Shown piece by piece: positions 23,008 to 36,535 of a DNA stretch of 64,000 bases. Numbering within the stretch: position 1 is the first letter of the stretch; every line of letters begins with the position of its first letter. Source of the DNA: Solanum dulcamara (taxonomy: Eukaryota > Streptophyta > Magnoliopsida > Solanales > Solanaceae); the NCBI RefSeq assembly GCF_947179165.1, contig NC_077248.1:52295732-52359731 (forward strand). Direction: 5' to 3'. The position numbers and the translations under genes are program-made. The notes below the pieces were generated by a model. It saw only the letters and a list, made by a program, of their open reading frames with translations, did not search any database and was not told the origin of the DNA.

Positions 23008-25514
23008 TGTCATGATTCGAAATTGGGTGTGATTGCACTCGCCTAACCAACTAAGACGAGTCAGCCTAAGAGTCTAAACAATTCAAAGAAATCTAAAATA
23101 AAAGTGGAAATGTAAAGTCTAACATGATATAAATAAGGATAAGCAAAAAGTAGATTCTAAATTACTCAAGACTTGATATCACATGTATAAGCCATTATTT
23201 CAACAGAAATGAAAGAGATACAAGTATATATATGTCTAAGTTCCAAAGTAAAACAAAACATTAGATAATAGACAACGAGAGTCTGTCGAAGAGGACAAGC
23301 TTCTACCTCTCAAACATCCAGAATCTCAAACCAGACAAAGAGTACTATGAGCAGGAGGTGTCGGGCTTAGATCTTACATAAATGTAGAAGCAAGGGGTGA
23401 GCACCAATAACACGGTACTCAGCAAAATGGAAACTAAATCCTAAGTAAAGAAATGCGGAATACGGGTACTCTGGACATCCCAACCACAATCCTCCACAAC
23501 TACACACCTGCACTCAAACAACCTAATCTATATAGTTTATATCACAATTGCATTAGAATACTAGACAGTCCACAATAGAAGGCACAATACATTCTCACCA
23601 CTATACTCAGGCAAACACATATAATCTCAGATTATAATCAATCACTGGAATAAATGAATGCAAATGCAATGTCAAATATCGTGATGCATGTTTGTCCTAC
23701 GATACACATCCACTGATCACCTCAGACCAAAACCCATGAGGACCTCACATAGACCATGTATCCTCCGAAAATGACCTCGGCCAATATTTGTCGAAAGAGA
23801 TCTCAGTCATAATATCCATCAGAAGATACCTCGGCCACCAGAAGAAACCTCGACAAATCACCTCAACCGATAGAAACCTTGGTCTCAATATCCAATATCT
23901 TACTCATATTATTTTTCAGCCACCACAGATACAATATATGCACAATTAAAAAGTGAACCAAGATAAATATTCAAAATGATGTCATATAAACCATAATCAT
24001 ACAATAGATCACTGTCCCGAAATCCACAATACTTAGACGATTAATCCTTATTCAAATCCACTATCACCCTTCAACTCATATAATTCAATTCAATCTAATG
24101 AACCAACACACCCTAATCTCCTCACATAGAAAATACAAGGTTCAACATACTTAACAAAGGTTAGAATTTCACTTGTCTTAGCCAAAAAGTCACGAACAAT
24201 CTGAAATTACCGATTTTTCACTCTGATGATACTCCAAATCACCATAATCTAATTAAATATATATTCACAATCACATTTTGAATCTATTGACAATAACATC
24301 AAGAAATTTGGGTGGAAAGGGTAAAATGATCAAAAACCTCATATCAGAAATTAAACTCGGAATCTGATTATTTTTGGATAAAAATATTCTCCAAGTAATA
24401 AGAAATTTAATGGTGAAATCCTTTTTAAAAATGGAGTTAAAACGAGTTAAAAATCATTCGAAAATCAAATTTACTTTGTTCTTGAAAAACCCCAAAATGC
24501 CCACTTTGAAATCCACAATTTGAAATTAAAATATGAAATTATTCAATGAAAATTAAGGGAAAGTGTTATAAATACATTACCCAATAGTTTTTCACAAAAA
24601 CTTCTCTTGAAATTCACCTCCACCGAGCTTAGAATGTCAAAAATGGAGGAAATTGGCTCTAATCCTGTCTTTCGGAAAAGACACTGTTCATGCCGAATTA
24701 TCTCTTCGTGATCGCGACCTACTTACGTTGCAATCACGAAGGTTAGGCCCTCGCTTCATCGCAATCACAATCAATACCTCATGATCGCGGAGACCAAAAT
24801 AATGGAACATCGCGATCGCGGAAGGGATCCTCTGCAATCGCAAAGAACAACTTAATTCACCAGTTGACAACAACATTTTACAAGCCTAAGTCTCTGAATT
24901 GACCCTCGGGATTCGATCGGAATCTCGTGAACACAAACCAGCTATTTAATCCTACTAATTTCAATGATACGGTCTCAATGGAATCATCGGAATTTGAATT
25001 CGAGGCCTCCTTGACCTGAAATCTGATAAGTGGCAACTAAACTAGTTTCGGCACTTGAATATCCAAAATACCCTCGGGACTTCTAAAAATTATAAGGAAG
25101 TCATTTCTAGCGTTAGAATCACCTCCCAAATCCATTGGAACCATTAGAAATTTAATCCAAGCATTCGAACCTCAAATGTTGACCAAAGACAAACTTGAAC
25201 CAAACTTTAACTCAATTTCTAGCTTCGGGCCTAAATTCTACGTTTTAACTCCAAATCTGATTCTGAAAACTCTCCTAGACCAACTTTCACATTTTGGATC
25301 TGATGGAATCAATGAAATTCCATTCTGAGATTCGAAACTCAATTTTTGACAACTTAAGCCTTTAAAACCCATTTTTTAAGCAAAACCTCAACTTTTCACA
25401 AAATTTCCAAAAACTAACTTTCAAACCCAAACGAAAGGGACTCGGAGAAACTAACGGGAGGGGTAAAACAATAATTTATCAAAAATACCAAAAATGACCT
25501 TCAAGGTCATTACA
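23008..25514 (-). repeat. 5' LTR of the Ty3 chromovirus
   Basis: 2507 bp. Plus-strand ends TGTCATGATTC and GGTCATTACA. It matches 15287-17808 along its length. Bases 23924-24379 are identical to 16174-16629, whereas flanking parts differ about once in ten bases. It lies upstream of the PBS in element orientation. Promoter elements for the element would lie in this LTR, but I could not pin a TATA box. Confidence 0.92.
24690..24860. repeat. GCGATCGC palindrome cluster in the LTR (right copy, CpG-decayed)
   Basis: Counterpart of 16980-17140. Intact words remain (CATCGCGATCGCGGAAGG, CTTCGTGATCGCGACC), while others have become GCAATCACGAAGG, GCAATCACAATC or GCAATCGCAAAG. The changes are mostly CG to CA or TG, as expected from loss of methylated cytosine. 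Confidence 0.75.
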
Positions 25515-26025
25515 GGTTATTTGCACAACATGGTTTTATTATGCATTACATTGCCTACATACTTAGTACAAATGTACTAACGCATACTTCATTGCCTATA
25601 TATTATATCATAATGCAGGGACAGATGCTCCATCCTCTTCTCGTGGCTAGTTGATGATTTATTGAAAATTGTGTGGTGAGTCATCATGCTTTGAGGGAAA
25701 ACCGAGTCTATCTTTCCTCTTATTGTCATTTCTAGACAATGATGAATGTTTTGTGACTATTCCATGTCTTGTCATTACTTTCTTTGAGGGTGAGCTAGGA
25801 ACATGTCCTAGTGCCCGTATATGTAGTCATGTAGAGGCATGTTGGATATGCGTATGGATTCTATGTTGTCTTCATTCTTGATATGCTATGTTCTTGGATT
25901 TCTTATGAGTTTCCGCTTTATTGTTACCTTATGTATGTTTATGATATGCTAAGAGGCTTGGTTGGAGTTTCTTCGGGAATTCTAATCGCCGTGTCAACAC
26001 CTAGGTCTTATCTTGGGTCGTGACA
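25515..26025 (+). mobile_element. Family-A-like LTR, right portion
   Basis: Resumes after the Ty3 insertion (second GGTTA) and runs through ACTAACGCATACTTC, TATCATAATGCAGGGACAGATG, GTGGTGAGTCATCATG, GGTGAGCTAGGA, GTAGAGGCATGTTGGATATG to the LTR end GGGTCGTGACA at 26025. The same order occurs at 9960-10415. The LTR is followed by neither a PBS nor coding sequence but by Helitron-like sequence. Confidence 0.7.
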
Positions 26026-26478
26026 ATGAGTTTTTGAAATAATAAGGTGACACATCTCTTATAGCCACCGATTTTTTTTGTTCATTATTTTTCCGAAATT
26101 ATAATATGTATATAGAATCAAGTACTCCTACAAAAGATAGAGAAAATTAAAATATAAAAAAATATGTTAACATAGAATATTATATTTTTTTATTTCAAAA
26201 TATGACCTCTTATTTCATTTACTTTACTACAATAAATATTTTATTTTACTATATACATACAAATACTGTGTACTTAAAAAGATGCAAGAAAAAGAATTTA
26301 TTTTGTAAATTGAAAAAGACGAAAAACATATCATGAAGAAAAATATCAATATTATTTTATATATTCGACACTAACTTGAATATAAACATTATATATTCTT
26401 TTATTAAAATAAAAGATTATTCATTTAAAAATTTATATATATGTACATAATCACGTGAAGCACAGACAATTTCACTAG
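26026..26478 (+). mobile_element. Right-hand part of the Helitron-like element
   Basis: AT-rich, no coding. It ends CACGTGAAGCACAGACAATT then TCACTAG with a T following. The CTAG end and the short GTG-AAG-CAC hairpin about 10 bases inside fit a Helitron 3' terminus that has lost CpG sites. Confidence 0.5.
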
Positions 26479-26514
26479 TTAAAATTAAAATCAAATTGAT
26501 TATATCAAAAAGAA

Positions 26515-26740
26515 ATCAGAAAGTATAATTAAAGTAATGATATTAATGAGGAGTCAAAATTAGTGAAAGAGATTTGTTTTACCAAAGTTGGTGAGTTTTT
26601 TCCTAACTTGTTTAACTATGATTAAGAAGCTTATTAAATTAAATAAAATCCAAACCCTTAAATTTTAAATATGATATGCGTCTCTCATCTATAGATGCAC
26701 TTGAGGAAATGAAAGAAAATATGTAATGAATATGAGCCAA
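26515..26740 (-). repeat. Right arm of the long inverted repeat (fold-back element)
   Basis: The reverse complement of this stretch matches 12120-12345: CATTTCCTCAAGTGCAT, ATTTAATTTAATAAGCTTCTTAA, ACTCACCAACTTTGGTAA, CTTTCACTAATTTTGACTCC. It supports one older element split by the Helitron and its later guests. Confidence 0.6.
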
Positions 26741-26825
26741 ATCGATTTTATTCTCTACTTGGGGATTCGAAAAACCAATAAACATCCACGAATAAATTAT
26801 TTTCTATTGGTGAAATCCATCGATG

Positions 26826-27790
26826 ATCCCTTAAAGTTGACACCAACTTTAACTTAGATACCTCAACTAGACTTTGTTCAGTTTAGACACCTCAAGTAAG
26901 GCTCCAATGTGTCATTTTGATACTTTTTTGACAATCACAAAAATATATTAAGTGTGTGTAATGCACTCTCCTGACGTATCAAAAGCATCGAATTAAATAA
27001 AGACATGTGACATATATATATATCAAAAATAATTATCAAATAATGACTTTTGAATAGAAAAAAAATGACCAATAATTTGATGACACGTGACATTTTTTAA
27101 ATCTAAATAATAATTTTTTTAAAAAATAAAAATTAACAACTATTAACCCCCACCCCTACACCCTATCAATGGTCTTCCAACACCACTCACCCGCCGTGTC
27201 TTCCAACACCACCTTTTTTCACTCCATATACAAATGAACATATATACATCCTCAATTTCATCTCCCTCATTGTCTCTTTTAAGAAAAATACCATTTCTTT
27301 TTTACCCTTAATTTTTACTAATTTGGTAAATTCACATTGGATTTCTGTTGATTTCTTCATTGTCGAGCAAAAACGGAAGTAAAGGATGTCCAAAACTGTA
27401 AATGCTGAAAGCAGGGGCCGGCGACGAAGCAACAGTCGGAGGAGCCACCCACCGCCGCCATCTCAACCGGAGATAAACATAAAATTACTAATAAACATAA
27501 AAACCCCACAAATGAAAGCACATTAAACAAGAAAAATTACTAAAATCCAGCACCGATCTATGAGATAGTAAAATGAAAGGTTAATTAATAAGTAAGAGGT
27601 ATGATTGATAAAAATGGAGCTAAATAATCAAAACAAAATCGTGCTAATTGATTTTGGAGAAGAAGAACAACAAATGAAGAAGAAGAATGCTAAAAAATGA
27701 AGAAGAAGAACAAAAAAAAATATTAAGAAAAAACGCTCTTCACGCGCTTAAAATGAAATGACTGCGTTAACAGTATGTCTATTATATGAG
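26826..27790. mobile_element. Putative non-autonomous DNA element
   Basis: Begins near GATGATCCCTTAAAGTTGAC with repeated 'ACTTTAACTTAGATACCTCAACTAGAC / TTTAGACACCTCAAGTAAG' wording and ends near CGCGCTTAAAATGAAATGACTGCGTTAAC. I recall similar stretches as dispersed repeats in nightshade genomes, but I could not fix TIRs or a TSD here. A GA-rich block (27650-27730) precedes the right end. The short ORF on the minus strand at 27187-27432 has no recognisable domain. Confidence 0.3.
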
Positions 27791-28551
27791 GGAAAAGTAG
27801 AATTGACGAAGCTCGATTTCCTTAGATTCTAAACCATATTCGTATCCCCAACCAAAATGGCAACTTTATAGAAGTTGATACAAGTACCGTATAATCCTTC
27901 CTTTCACTTTTGTTTGTGCCCTATATTAGCCTCTTTATCGTATAAGAATCTTAAAGATTTTAAAAGATAATATATAATTAAAGGAACATTAATTCGAAAC
28001 AAAAATATGAAAAAAAATCAAAATAAAGTAGAATATTATAAAATGAAAAGAGAAAAAACACAAAAAAAAATTAAGAAGGGTTGATGGAGCATGTTCAAAG
28101 AAGAAAGAAAATGTTACAGAAGAGAGACAAGGTGATCTTATTTGTAGTGAGTTAAGATTAATCTTTTCGTGTCGACACGTACCGTTTATCTTTGTGCAAT
28201 TTTCACGACTTCAATGATATTTCTTCAAATTTTAAAATTCCTTATTAAAATTTTTGTTTCCGCCACGGATAGTAAGTACTCATTTATCCTTAATAAATAG
28301 TTTTGAATTCGAATCCCTTTGAGTACGAAATCACTTTTGTTTGGTAACAATTTACCTCATAATATGAGACTTTCAGCGAATTTAATTTTAATCGAACTCT
28401 TATACGAGTACTGGACATTTAAGGTGGAAAACAGACGAGAATAAAAGGACTATGCCACACCATATACAATCATAAATGATCCAACCAACTCATTTCTAGC
28501 CTATTCAATACCCACAAGCCACAATCATTAATCAAAGGTTTTTCTTTTCCA
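27791..28551. other. Intergenic, nothing recognised
   Basis: AT-rich sequence with A-rich stretches (27950-28080) and no convincing ORF, RNA gene or element end. Confidence 0.5.
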
Positions 28552-28559
28552 GCTTCAAC

Positions 28560-29187
28560 TAGGGCTGTATGGGACAAATCGATAAACCGTATCAAACCGA
28601 CAAATCGAATTAAACCGGAAAAAAACACGACTAGTGGTTTGGTTTGACTTGGTTTGATGTTTGGAAAAATACCCGACCATTATAGGGTTGATTTGGTTTT
28701 AACTAAAAAAAGTCAAACCGAACCCAAACCGACCCGATTATAGATATATTACTTTTAAATTATGTTATACATAAAAATATTTATTAAAATGTAATTTATA
28801 AATACTTTTTAAAAAAAATTCATAATTTTTATTTTTTTTTCTTACATTTAAATTTGGACTTGAGAAACTCATCTAAATAATATAAAAAAAAAGCTCAACT
28901 TATAAAGTTATATTATAAAGTTAAAACTTCAAACAGTGTTCTGCCTCCATCTTATATGTTGATATTTTGTACTAGAACTCTTTTTAAGAAGCACTGCTCT
29001 GTGCTTTTTATTAGATACTATGAAAAATCCGAAAAATCCGAAAAAATCCAAAAAATCCGAGAAAAATTGATATCGAAAAACTCAACTTTTATTGGTTTGG
29101 TTTGATTTATAGATTTAATAACCCGACACAAATAGTTTGATTTGATTTATAAAACATTCAAACCAACCCAATCCATGTGCACCCCTA
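28560..29187. mobile_element. Non-autonomous hAT element, 628 bp, perfect 8-bp TSD
   Basis: Terminal inverted repeats: TAGGGCTGTATGGGAC on the left; on the right the complement TAGGGGTGCACATGG. GCTTCAAC lies directly outside both ends (28552-28559 and 29188-29195), an exact 8-bp duplication as hAT transposases make. Subterminal regions are full of AAACCGA/TGGTTTGG words, and 29020-29065 has a tandem GAAAAATCC repeat. The TIRs resemble those of the larger hAT at 43573-51615, which may represent the coding family. Confidence 0.9.
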
Positions 29188-29250
29188 GCTTCAACATAAA
29201 CTTGTGTGACACTGTGACTGCGTGCTTTACTTCTTTTATAAACTTAGAGT

Positions 29251-29354
29251 GTGTTTGGTAGAGAGAAATAAATTCCTTAAAAACAAAATATTTATTTAAA
29301 TTGTGTTTGGTAGAGAGAAATAAATTCCTTAAAAACAAAATATTTATTTAAATT
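29251..29354. repeat. Perfect 52-bp tandem duplication
   Basis: GTGTTTGGTAGAGAGAAATA... of 52 bp at 29251-29302 is repeated exactly at 29303-29354. No difference between copies, so the duplication is recent. Confidence 0.9.
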
Positions 29355-30060
29355 ATATATAATTTTTTAAACTAATACGCTTTACTTCTTTTTCAAAAAA
29401 TTAAACATAATAATAGAGTTATTTGATTTTAAGATAAACATTTTTTATGAAAATATTTTTCATTTTAACAAACACGCTCCTGTTTAGTGCATATTCAAAT
29501 TAATTTGATAATTGAATTAAGGAGAAAATAATTCCAACAAAATAGTCCAAAAATGTAATGCTTCTATTCACATGTTTACCAAATTCTTATTGCATTAATA
29601 AAGGAACTCAAGCGGATAACATGGGGAAACTACTAAAGTACTTCGTTAATCTTTAATCGTCCATATAGGATTTGACCACCCTTTAAGAAACAATAGATAA
29701 TATTAATTATTCATAATTATATAAATAATTATTTCAAATTACTTGTCAATTTACAAAATTAAAATAGAATTAATTTTTAAAATATGATTTTTCCTTAAAA
29801 TTATTTTTTTAAAAAAAATATATAAACAAATTTGTAAGGTATAAAAAAGCTTTTTAAAAGGTAATTAGTAAAACCATCTTCCTTAATTATGATTTATTAA
29901 AACAACTAATATGAGACATGTAAGAATAAATGAATATGCATCATTAGTCGAACTTGTTGTACACTCCATAGATTGCTAAACAAAATTTTACGTAGATAAA
30001 ATCAGAAAAGAATGGAACAAATGTATATATACAGATTACTCAGTTAATTCTTGCTAAACC
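29355..30060. other. Intergenic, nothing recognised
   Basis: Very AT-rich, without a supported gene. It includes what is probably downstream sequence of the ATL gene near 30060-30186; no clear polyadenylation signal was found by eye. Confidence 0.45.
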
Positions 30061-30186
30061 CACTCGCAAAAAAATGTTAGACAGAGAGTAGATATAGCAA
30101 AAAAAATTTGTTTAGTGTTTATCCATTGTATAGAAGTGTCGTAAATAGACGAATTTGCCCCTTCCATGCTAACGGAATGTGCAAAA

Positions 30187-32255
<2,069 letters not shown>

Positions 32256-33112
32256 GGAAAAGAGTCTGATATACCTCTCAACTTTGTCATTTAGAGTTGA
32301 TATACCTCTCGTTATAAAAATAGCTCATATATATCTATAATGTTACACAAATGACTCATATATATTATTTTCCTCAAACGGAAGTGAATGAATTAATTTT
32401 AAAATTATTTAAAAGTTTTTTATTAAAAAATTAACCCATATATGGTATGATTTTTTTGGATTTCTTTAATTCAACGGCTAATTTAGATTTATTATTTTAA
32501 TGGTCAAATTTATTTTTCTCACTATTTTTCTTGTAAATTTTATTATACATGTCTTAATTATTATTTTTTTACAAATAAAAACCTAAATTACAATATAGCA
32601 GCAAAAAGTACTTTTAAATTACAATATAGCCACAAATATAATAGTTGTAAACTTTTTTCTCTTTTTTAATTCACACTTCTATCTTTTTATTTCTCTTATT
32701 TTTACACCAAAGAATGAAAAAAAAAATAAGAATAAGAAACTCAAACAATGATAATCAAATAAGCCAAAATATAATTCATATGTGAAAAAAACTAAATATA
32801 CCTCTAAACTTTGCTAGAAAAAAATTTATCCTTTATTGTATTTTTTACTTTCTCAAAAGAAATTCATAAAAAATTACCTCTACATGAATTTTTAAAAAAA
32901 TTAAAAAAATCATATTTTTTCACTTTCTTAAGATGAAAAGGGTATATATGAACCATTTTTGTAGCGATGAGGTATATATGAGCCACTTTTATAACGGTGA
33001 GGGTCAATGCGAGTCATTTGTGTAATAATAAGGGTATCTTTGAGTAACTTTCATAAAAATAATATATCAACTTTAAATGACAAAGTTAAGGGTTATATCA
33101 TGACATTTTCTT
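32256..33112. mobile_element. Non-autonomous TIR element (MULE-like), about 0.85 kb
   Basis: The ends are inverted repeats of about 45 bp: left GATATACCTCTCAACTTTG then TCATTTAGAGTTGATATA; the complement of the right end reads GATATAACCCTTAACTTTG then TCATTTAAAGTTGATATA. Inside, ACTCATATATACCTN...GTTA phrases repeat near both ends. Flanks are T/A-rich (TTTTTATAA and TTTTTTAAA), a possible imperfect 9-bp TSD. No coding capacity. Confidence 0.65.
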
Positions 33113-33516
33113 TTTTTAAAAAAAAAATATAAAAACTAAAAGTTGGGTGCTTTTTATGCGATGTCTCTATTACCCATGTTTTGTTATTTCTCGGTGCTTG
33201 TATCTCTTCTTGCATTAATTTTCTTAATTATTTCAGCATCTGAGAAATTTCTACGCCCATTTCTGGTAGTGATAGCTGTAAGAAAATTTCTTTGTTGCAT
33301 GGAAAAATTGTCACAATTAACATAGTGAGCTAAAGGATGTGATGAACCTAAAGGTTGTTGTGGTCGGCGCAAAAGATTGGATGAATGTTGTTTTTGGATC
33401 ATTTCAGTGACATACCCGCGCAATAAAAGAATTCCTTCTTGTAACATTCTCAATCCATTTGTTCCTCATATGCTCATTCTCAACTCATGTCGTTCCTTTT
33501 GTGTGAGCTTCTGTCT
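33113..33516. other. Unrecognised stretch before a CACTA end
   Basis: A minus-strand reading at 33184-33453 (RGYVTEMIQKQHSSNLLRRP) is open for 89 codons but matches no family I recognise. It may be a fragment of a broken gene or chance. The sequence stops at the CACTA terminus at 33517. Confidence 0.25.
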
Positions 33517-34458
33517 CACTAATAAAAACTACTTAAAGCAACAGCTAAAAGCGACGGATAGCATAGTTTTTTGGGTAAAAATGGTGCGCGATGCAGTCAT
33601 TTTCTTCGCAATTGTCCTTGTCTCTTTTCAATTTTTCGTAATTTTTTTATTTATTTTTAAAAAAAAAACTAAAGGGACCCTGTCCATGGATTTTTTGTAT
33701 TTTTTTACATCTACAAATAAAATACAATTCAATATATATTCAATCAAGCCCTTTCAAAAAAACCAAACAATTAATTTAATACACACAATATCATAATAAA
33801 CTTCGTTGAACATCATTATACACTAAAATCATATCACATAAATACGTATAAAATCTTTCAAAATGTTTCAAAGTGTCAAAAGTCATAAAATGACAATAGA
33901 AAAAGGATGCTAAGGGGTGGAGGCTATGTATTTGTCTTCATACTCTTAGTGTCCTTGCTACTAGAGGATTCCTAGAGAACGAGACATACTATACATATGA
34001 GTGAAATTACTTGTTCCTTAATTTCCTCAACGGTCCTACTCATGCTTATATTTTGAGCAATTCGTTGTACCTCGGACTCGGCTAAGGCATGTGTAAATTG
34101 TACGATTTGTTGTGACATAGTCGCTATTTGAACACAATCAATTGCCTTGGCTTGAAGTGATGATCCAATATCTTCTATTTCTGATTGAATACATCGTTGG
34201 TCGTGCCTAGAGCCCATCCCACAGACCCTCCTTATGTGTCCCTCTTGCCACTTTTTTCTTCCAAATTTGAGCTTTCAGGCGTAAGTTGGATCGAATTGTT
34301 CGGGGCTTGCGAAGTTTGCCTGAAATCAAATAAGTATCGTTCATACTCTCTTTGCATATTAAAAATAAAAGTTAGCATCAATATATATATACATAATAGA
34401 TGCACTATTTTTTATCTTAAATTTTAAATAAAACTTACATAAGCATGTTGAGCCCTTT
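33517..34458 (-). mobile_element. CACTA element, left terminus with part of its coding region
   Basis: The terminus reads CACTAATAAAAACTACTTAA at 33517, followed by AAAAGCGACGGAT within about 40 bases, close to the arrangement at the other CACTA end (7826 leftwards: CACTATTAAAAATAGG, then AAAAGCGACGGAT). Transposase-like coding runs towards this end on the minus strand. The right part was lost or cut by LTR B, which begins at 34459. Confidence 0.6.
33972..34328 (-). pseudogene. En/Spm-type plant transposase C-terminal remnant
   Basis: After a possible splice acceptor near 34329, the minus strand encodes, across two frames, a low-complexity linker (QTSQAPNNSIQLTPESSN), a K-x-G-x-[IV]-x-x-x-GMGS motif (EGHIRRVCGMGSRHDQ), then a coiled-coil-like tail (SLQAKAIDCVQIATMSQQIVQ) ending near 33972. 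That order resembles the end of the plant transposase_24 (Ptta/En/Spm) family. The match is short and rests on the motif plus the adjacent CACTA end, so it is tentative. Confidence 0.45.
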
Positions 34459-36535
34459 TGTAACATCCCACACTATTTAACTTAGTTTAATTTCAAAGAG
34501 CCCGGAGAAAATGAGAATCTAACACTTTCCAGGTGATCTACGAGGTCACCTACAATCCGTAGAGAGTTCTACGAATCATGGGTGTGACTCGTAGACCCCC
34601 TCTATGCTTAGTCAAATTTTGAGTTGTCAAGACCATTTCATACGAACCAGAGTTATGAGTCGTAATGCATTCTACGATCTGTAGGATCAGTCACAAAATC
34701 AAGTGCCACATTCCAGTAGCTACTAAAATGTGCACACGTTCCTACGATTCGTATCAATTTCTATGGATTGTAGGACGGTCTGTAGTCCCCAAGTCCCAAT
34801 CCCTGAGTAAAGATCCTACAAGTAGGAGGTACGACCCATTCTAGGGTCTATAGACTCAAGATGGCAATTTCCTGTAGTTCCCATTTTCCGTACCTTGATC
34901 CTACGACCGGCCTTCTACGGTCCGTAGGTGTTCTTACGGTCCATAGGAACAACCAAGAGCAGCCCAAGACAGTTTTAAGTGAGGGGTATTCCAGGATTTT
35001 TTCATCTTTCCCAAACAAAAATTATGATATTTTGGGACTAAAATAAGTCCCTTATCAGTACCCAACAAGACTTTTCTCTTATTAACACTTAGAATTTTTG
35101 CAGAGCAAGAATTGGAGAGAAGGAGAAATAAAAAGATAGGGTTCAACCGTTTCAACCAAATTCTTTGAGTTTTGCCTAGATCATTGATCTTCAGGTATGT
35201 AAGACTAATCACAATATTGGACTGAGTTCTTCCTCGTGATGTACATCTTCATGCAATCAAGCTTGAGTTTGAGTTTCAATTCCGTATATTGAATTTTAAG
35301 TTGATTATGAAATCTTTCGTTGAGTTCCTTATATATTTATTGATATTGAGATCATTCCAATGAATTTGAGTTCTTGAATTTATTGTTCACGGTTGTATTC
35401 ACATGAACCCTAGTTGAGTATTTGCATTATTTATATTTTATGCATTAATTTGAGGTAAGAATGATATATTTCATCCTTTAATTGACAAAGAGTTTGATCA
35501 TGAATTTGAGTTTTGAGAAATTTTTTATTCACTATTTTGAGCATGATCATTATTGATCTAAATGAGTTTGAGTTATACTGCATTTAAATACTTATTTTGA
35601 GACTGAGTTGAGGAGTTAAAGTATATTTTATGCATTTACTGAGATTGAGAAAGTGTAATTCTTTTAAAGAAAAGAGTTGAGCTAATTGAGTAAAGTCCAA
35701 TGAGACTAAATGAGTTATTTGAGTACATACATTTACTTGAGATATGAGCATAATGAATATATTTTTTTGAGTAGTATTGAACACCAATTTTTGTAAGAGC
35801 ATAGATCAACTCGAATCCCAAAAACTACGTAGAAAGCATAGGATAGGTCGTTGTTGATTCGAGCGACTCTTCATTAGCCTCACTAAGGGCTTTTATATGG
35901 ATCCATAAGATGAGTTTGCGTCCCTCACTTTGAAAAGGTATTGAATGGTTGTGGCAACGACATTTGTTCGTTCTATCATCATGAGGCTCATAGTGATGGT
36001 TGTTGATTAGAGAAATTCCTCAAAGAGTAAAAATACTATTTTTATACAAAGTTGCATTTAATTATCTACATTTTTCAAAGGCATTGTCTATTTCATATAT
36101 TGCATTCTTTATTGAGTATTCATTCTATTAAGTTGAGTTGAGCATTCTTGAGTTAGTTGTTTTTAAGCTATTTTACATACTGTACATTCCATGTACTGAC
36201 GCCATTTGGTGCTCATTGTTTTATGATGCAGACACAGGTAATAGATATTCTCAATAGGCAGATAATTGAAGATTAGATTTTCATCCAACTTTTGGTGAGA
36301 CCTCTTTGCATTCAGAGGAGATCTTGAGTCTTTTCTTACTAGTATTTTGAGGTAGCTGTGGGTCTATCATGGTACCTATTTTTATAGTCAGTTTTAGAGG
36401 CTTCATCGACTAGACATAAATAGAGTTGAGTTATTCAATTTTATCTTTTGAGTTCATGTTTTGGAAACATTGAGTTATATTTATTCAGAATATATTTTCA
36501 GACTTAATTATTAGAAGTGCACTTTAATAAATTTG
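34459..36535 (+). mobile_element. LTR of a Ty3-like element, family B, truncated at its 3' side
   Basis: Starts TGTAACATCCC. Contains a palindromic word array at 34530-34950, TTCAGGTATGTAAGACTAAT near 35195, repeated TTTGAGTT/GAGTTTGAG words, and a box GTTGTTGATTCGAGCGACTC near 35850. The region after about 36300 (ACAGGTAATAGATATTC, AGACCTCTTTGCATTCAGAGG) is the usual late part of such LTRs. No CA end is seen; it stops near 36535, where an inverted family-A LTR begins. It is probably the 5' LTR of the element whose internal part lies at 38757-42421. Confidence 0.55.
34530..34950 (+). repeat. Family-B palindromic word array
   Basis: About 75 to 490 bases into the LTR, variants of CTACGANTCGTAG recur: GATCTACGAGGTCACC, CTACGAATCATGG, GACTCGTAGACC, TTCTACGATCTGTAGGAT, CCTACGATTCGTATC, CCTACGACCGGCC, TCTACGGTCCGTAGG, CTTACGGTCCATAGG. 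Words face both ways with short spacers. Confidence 0.65.

Larger units (their letters stand above)
15287..25514 (-). mobile_element. Full-length Ty3 chromovirus (Tekay/Del-like), minus strand, decayed
   Basis: A complete 10.2-kb element: 5' LTR 23008-25514, primer binding site, gag, protease, RT, RNase H, integrase with a C-terminal chromodomain, 3' LTR 15287-17808, and a perfect 5-bp TSD. The order PR-RT-RH-IN plus chromodomain places it in the Ty3 chromoviruses; LTRs of about 2.5 kb and the tRNA-Met-type PBS fit Tekay/Del. All coding parts have stops or frameshifts. The two LTRs differ by about one base in ten outside a 456-bp identical tract, so insertion is old. It sits inside a family-A LTR. 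Confidence 0.93.
15282..25519 (-). repeat. Target site duplication GGTTA flanking the Ty3 element
   Basis: GGTTA at 15282-15286 and again at 25515-25519, directly outside the TG and CA ends of the two LTRs. A perfect 5-bp duplication is what a Ty3 integrase produces. Confidence 0.92.
12846..26478 (+). mobile_element. Putative Helitron split by nested LTR elements
   Basis: The left end reads TCTATATATATAATAAAGG with an A before it. The right end reads CACTAG with a T after it (CTAG at 26475-26478). TC at the 5' end, CTRR at the 3' end and insertion between A and T are Helitron rules. Just inside the right end is CACGTGAAGCACAG, which could be a decayed version of the GC-rich hairpin that Helitrons keep there. 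The Helitron's own sequence is 12846-13948 and 26026-26478; the rest is a family-A LTR that itself contains a Ty3 element. No Rep/helicase coding is present, so it would be non-autonomous. Confidence 0.5.

Noticed and set aside
27187..27432. Minus-strand ORF of 81 codons
   Set aside because: No known motif, low-complexity surroundings and a position inside a putative non-autonomous element.
33143..33325. Plus-strand hydrophobic ORF of 60 codons
   Set aside because: Short, AT-driven hydrophobicity and no homologous family recognised.
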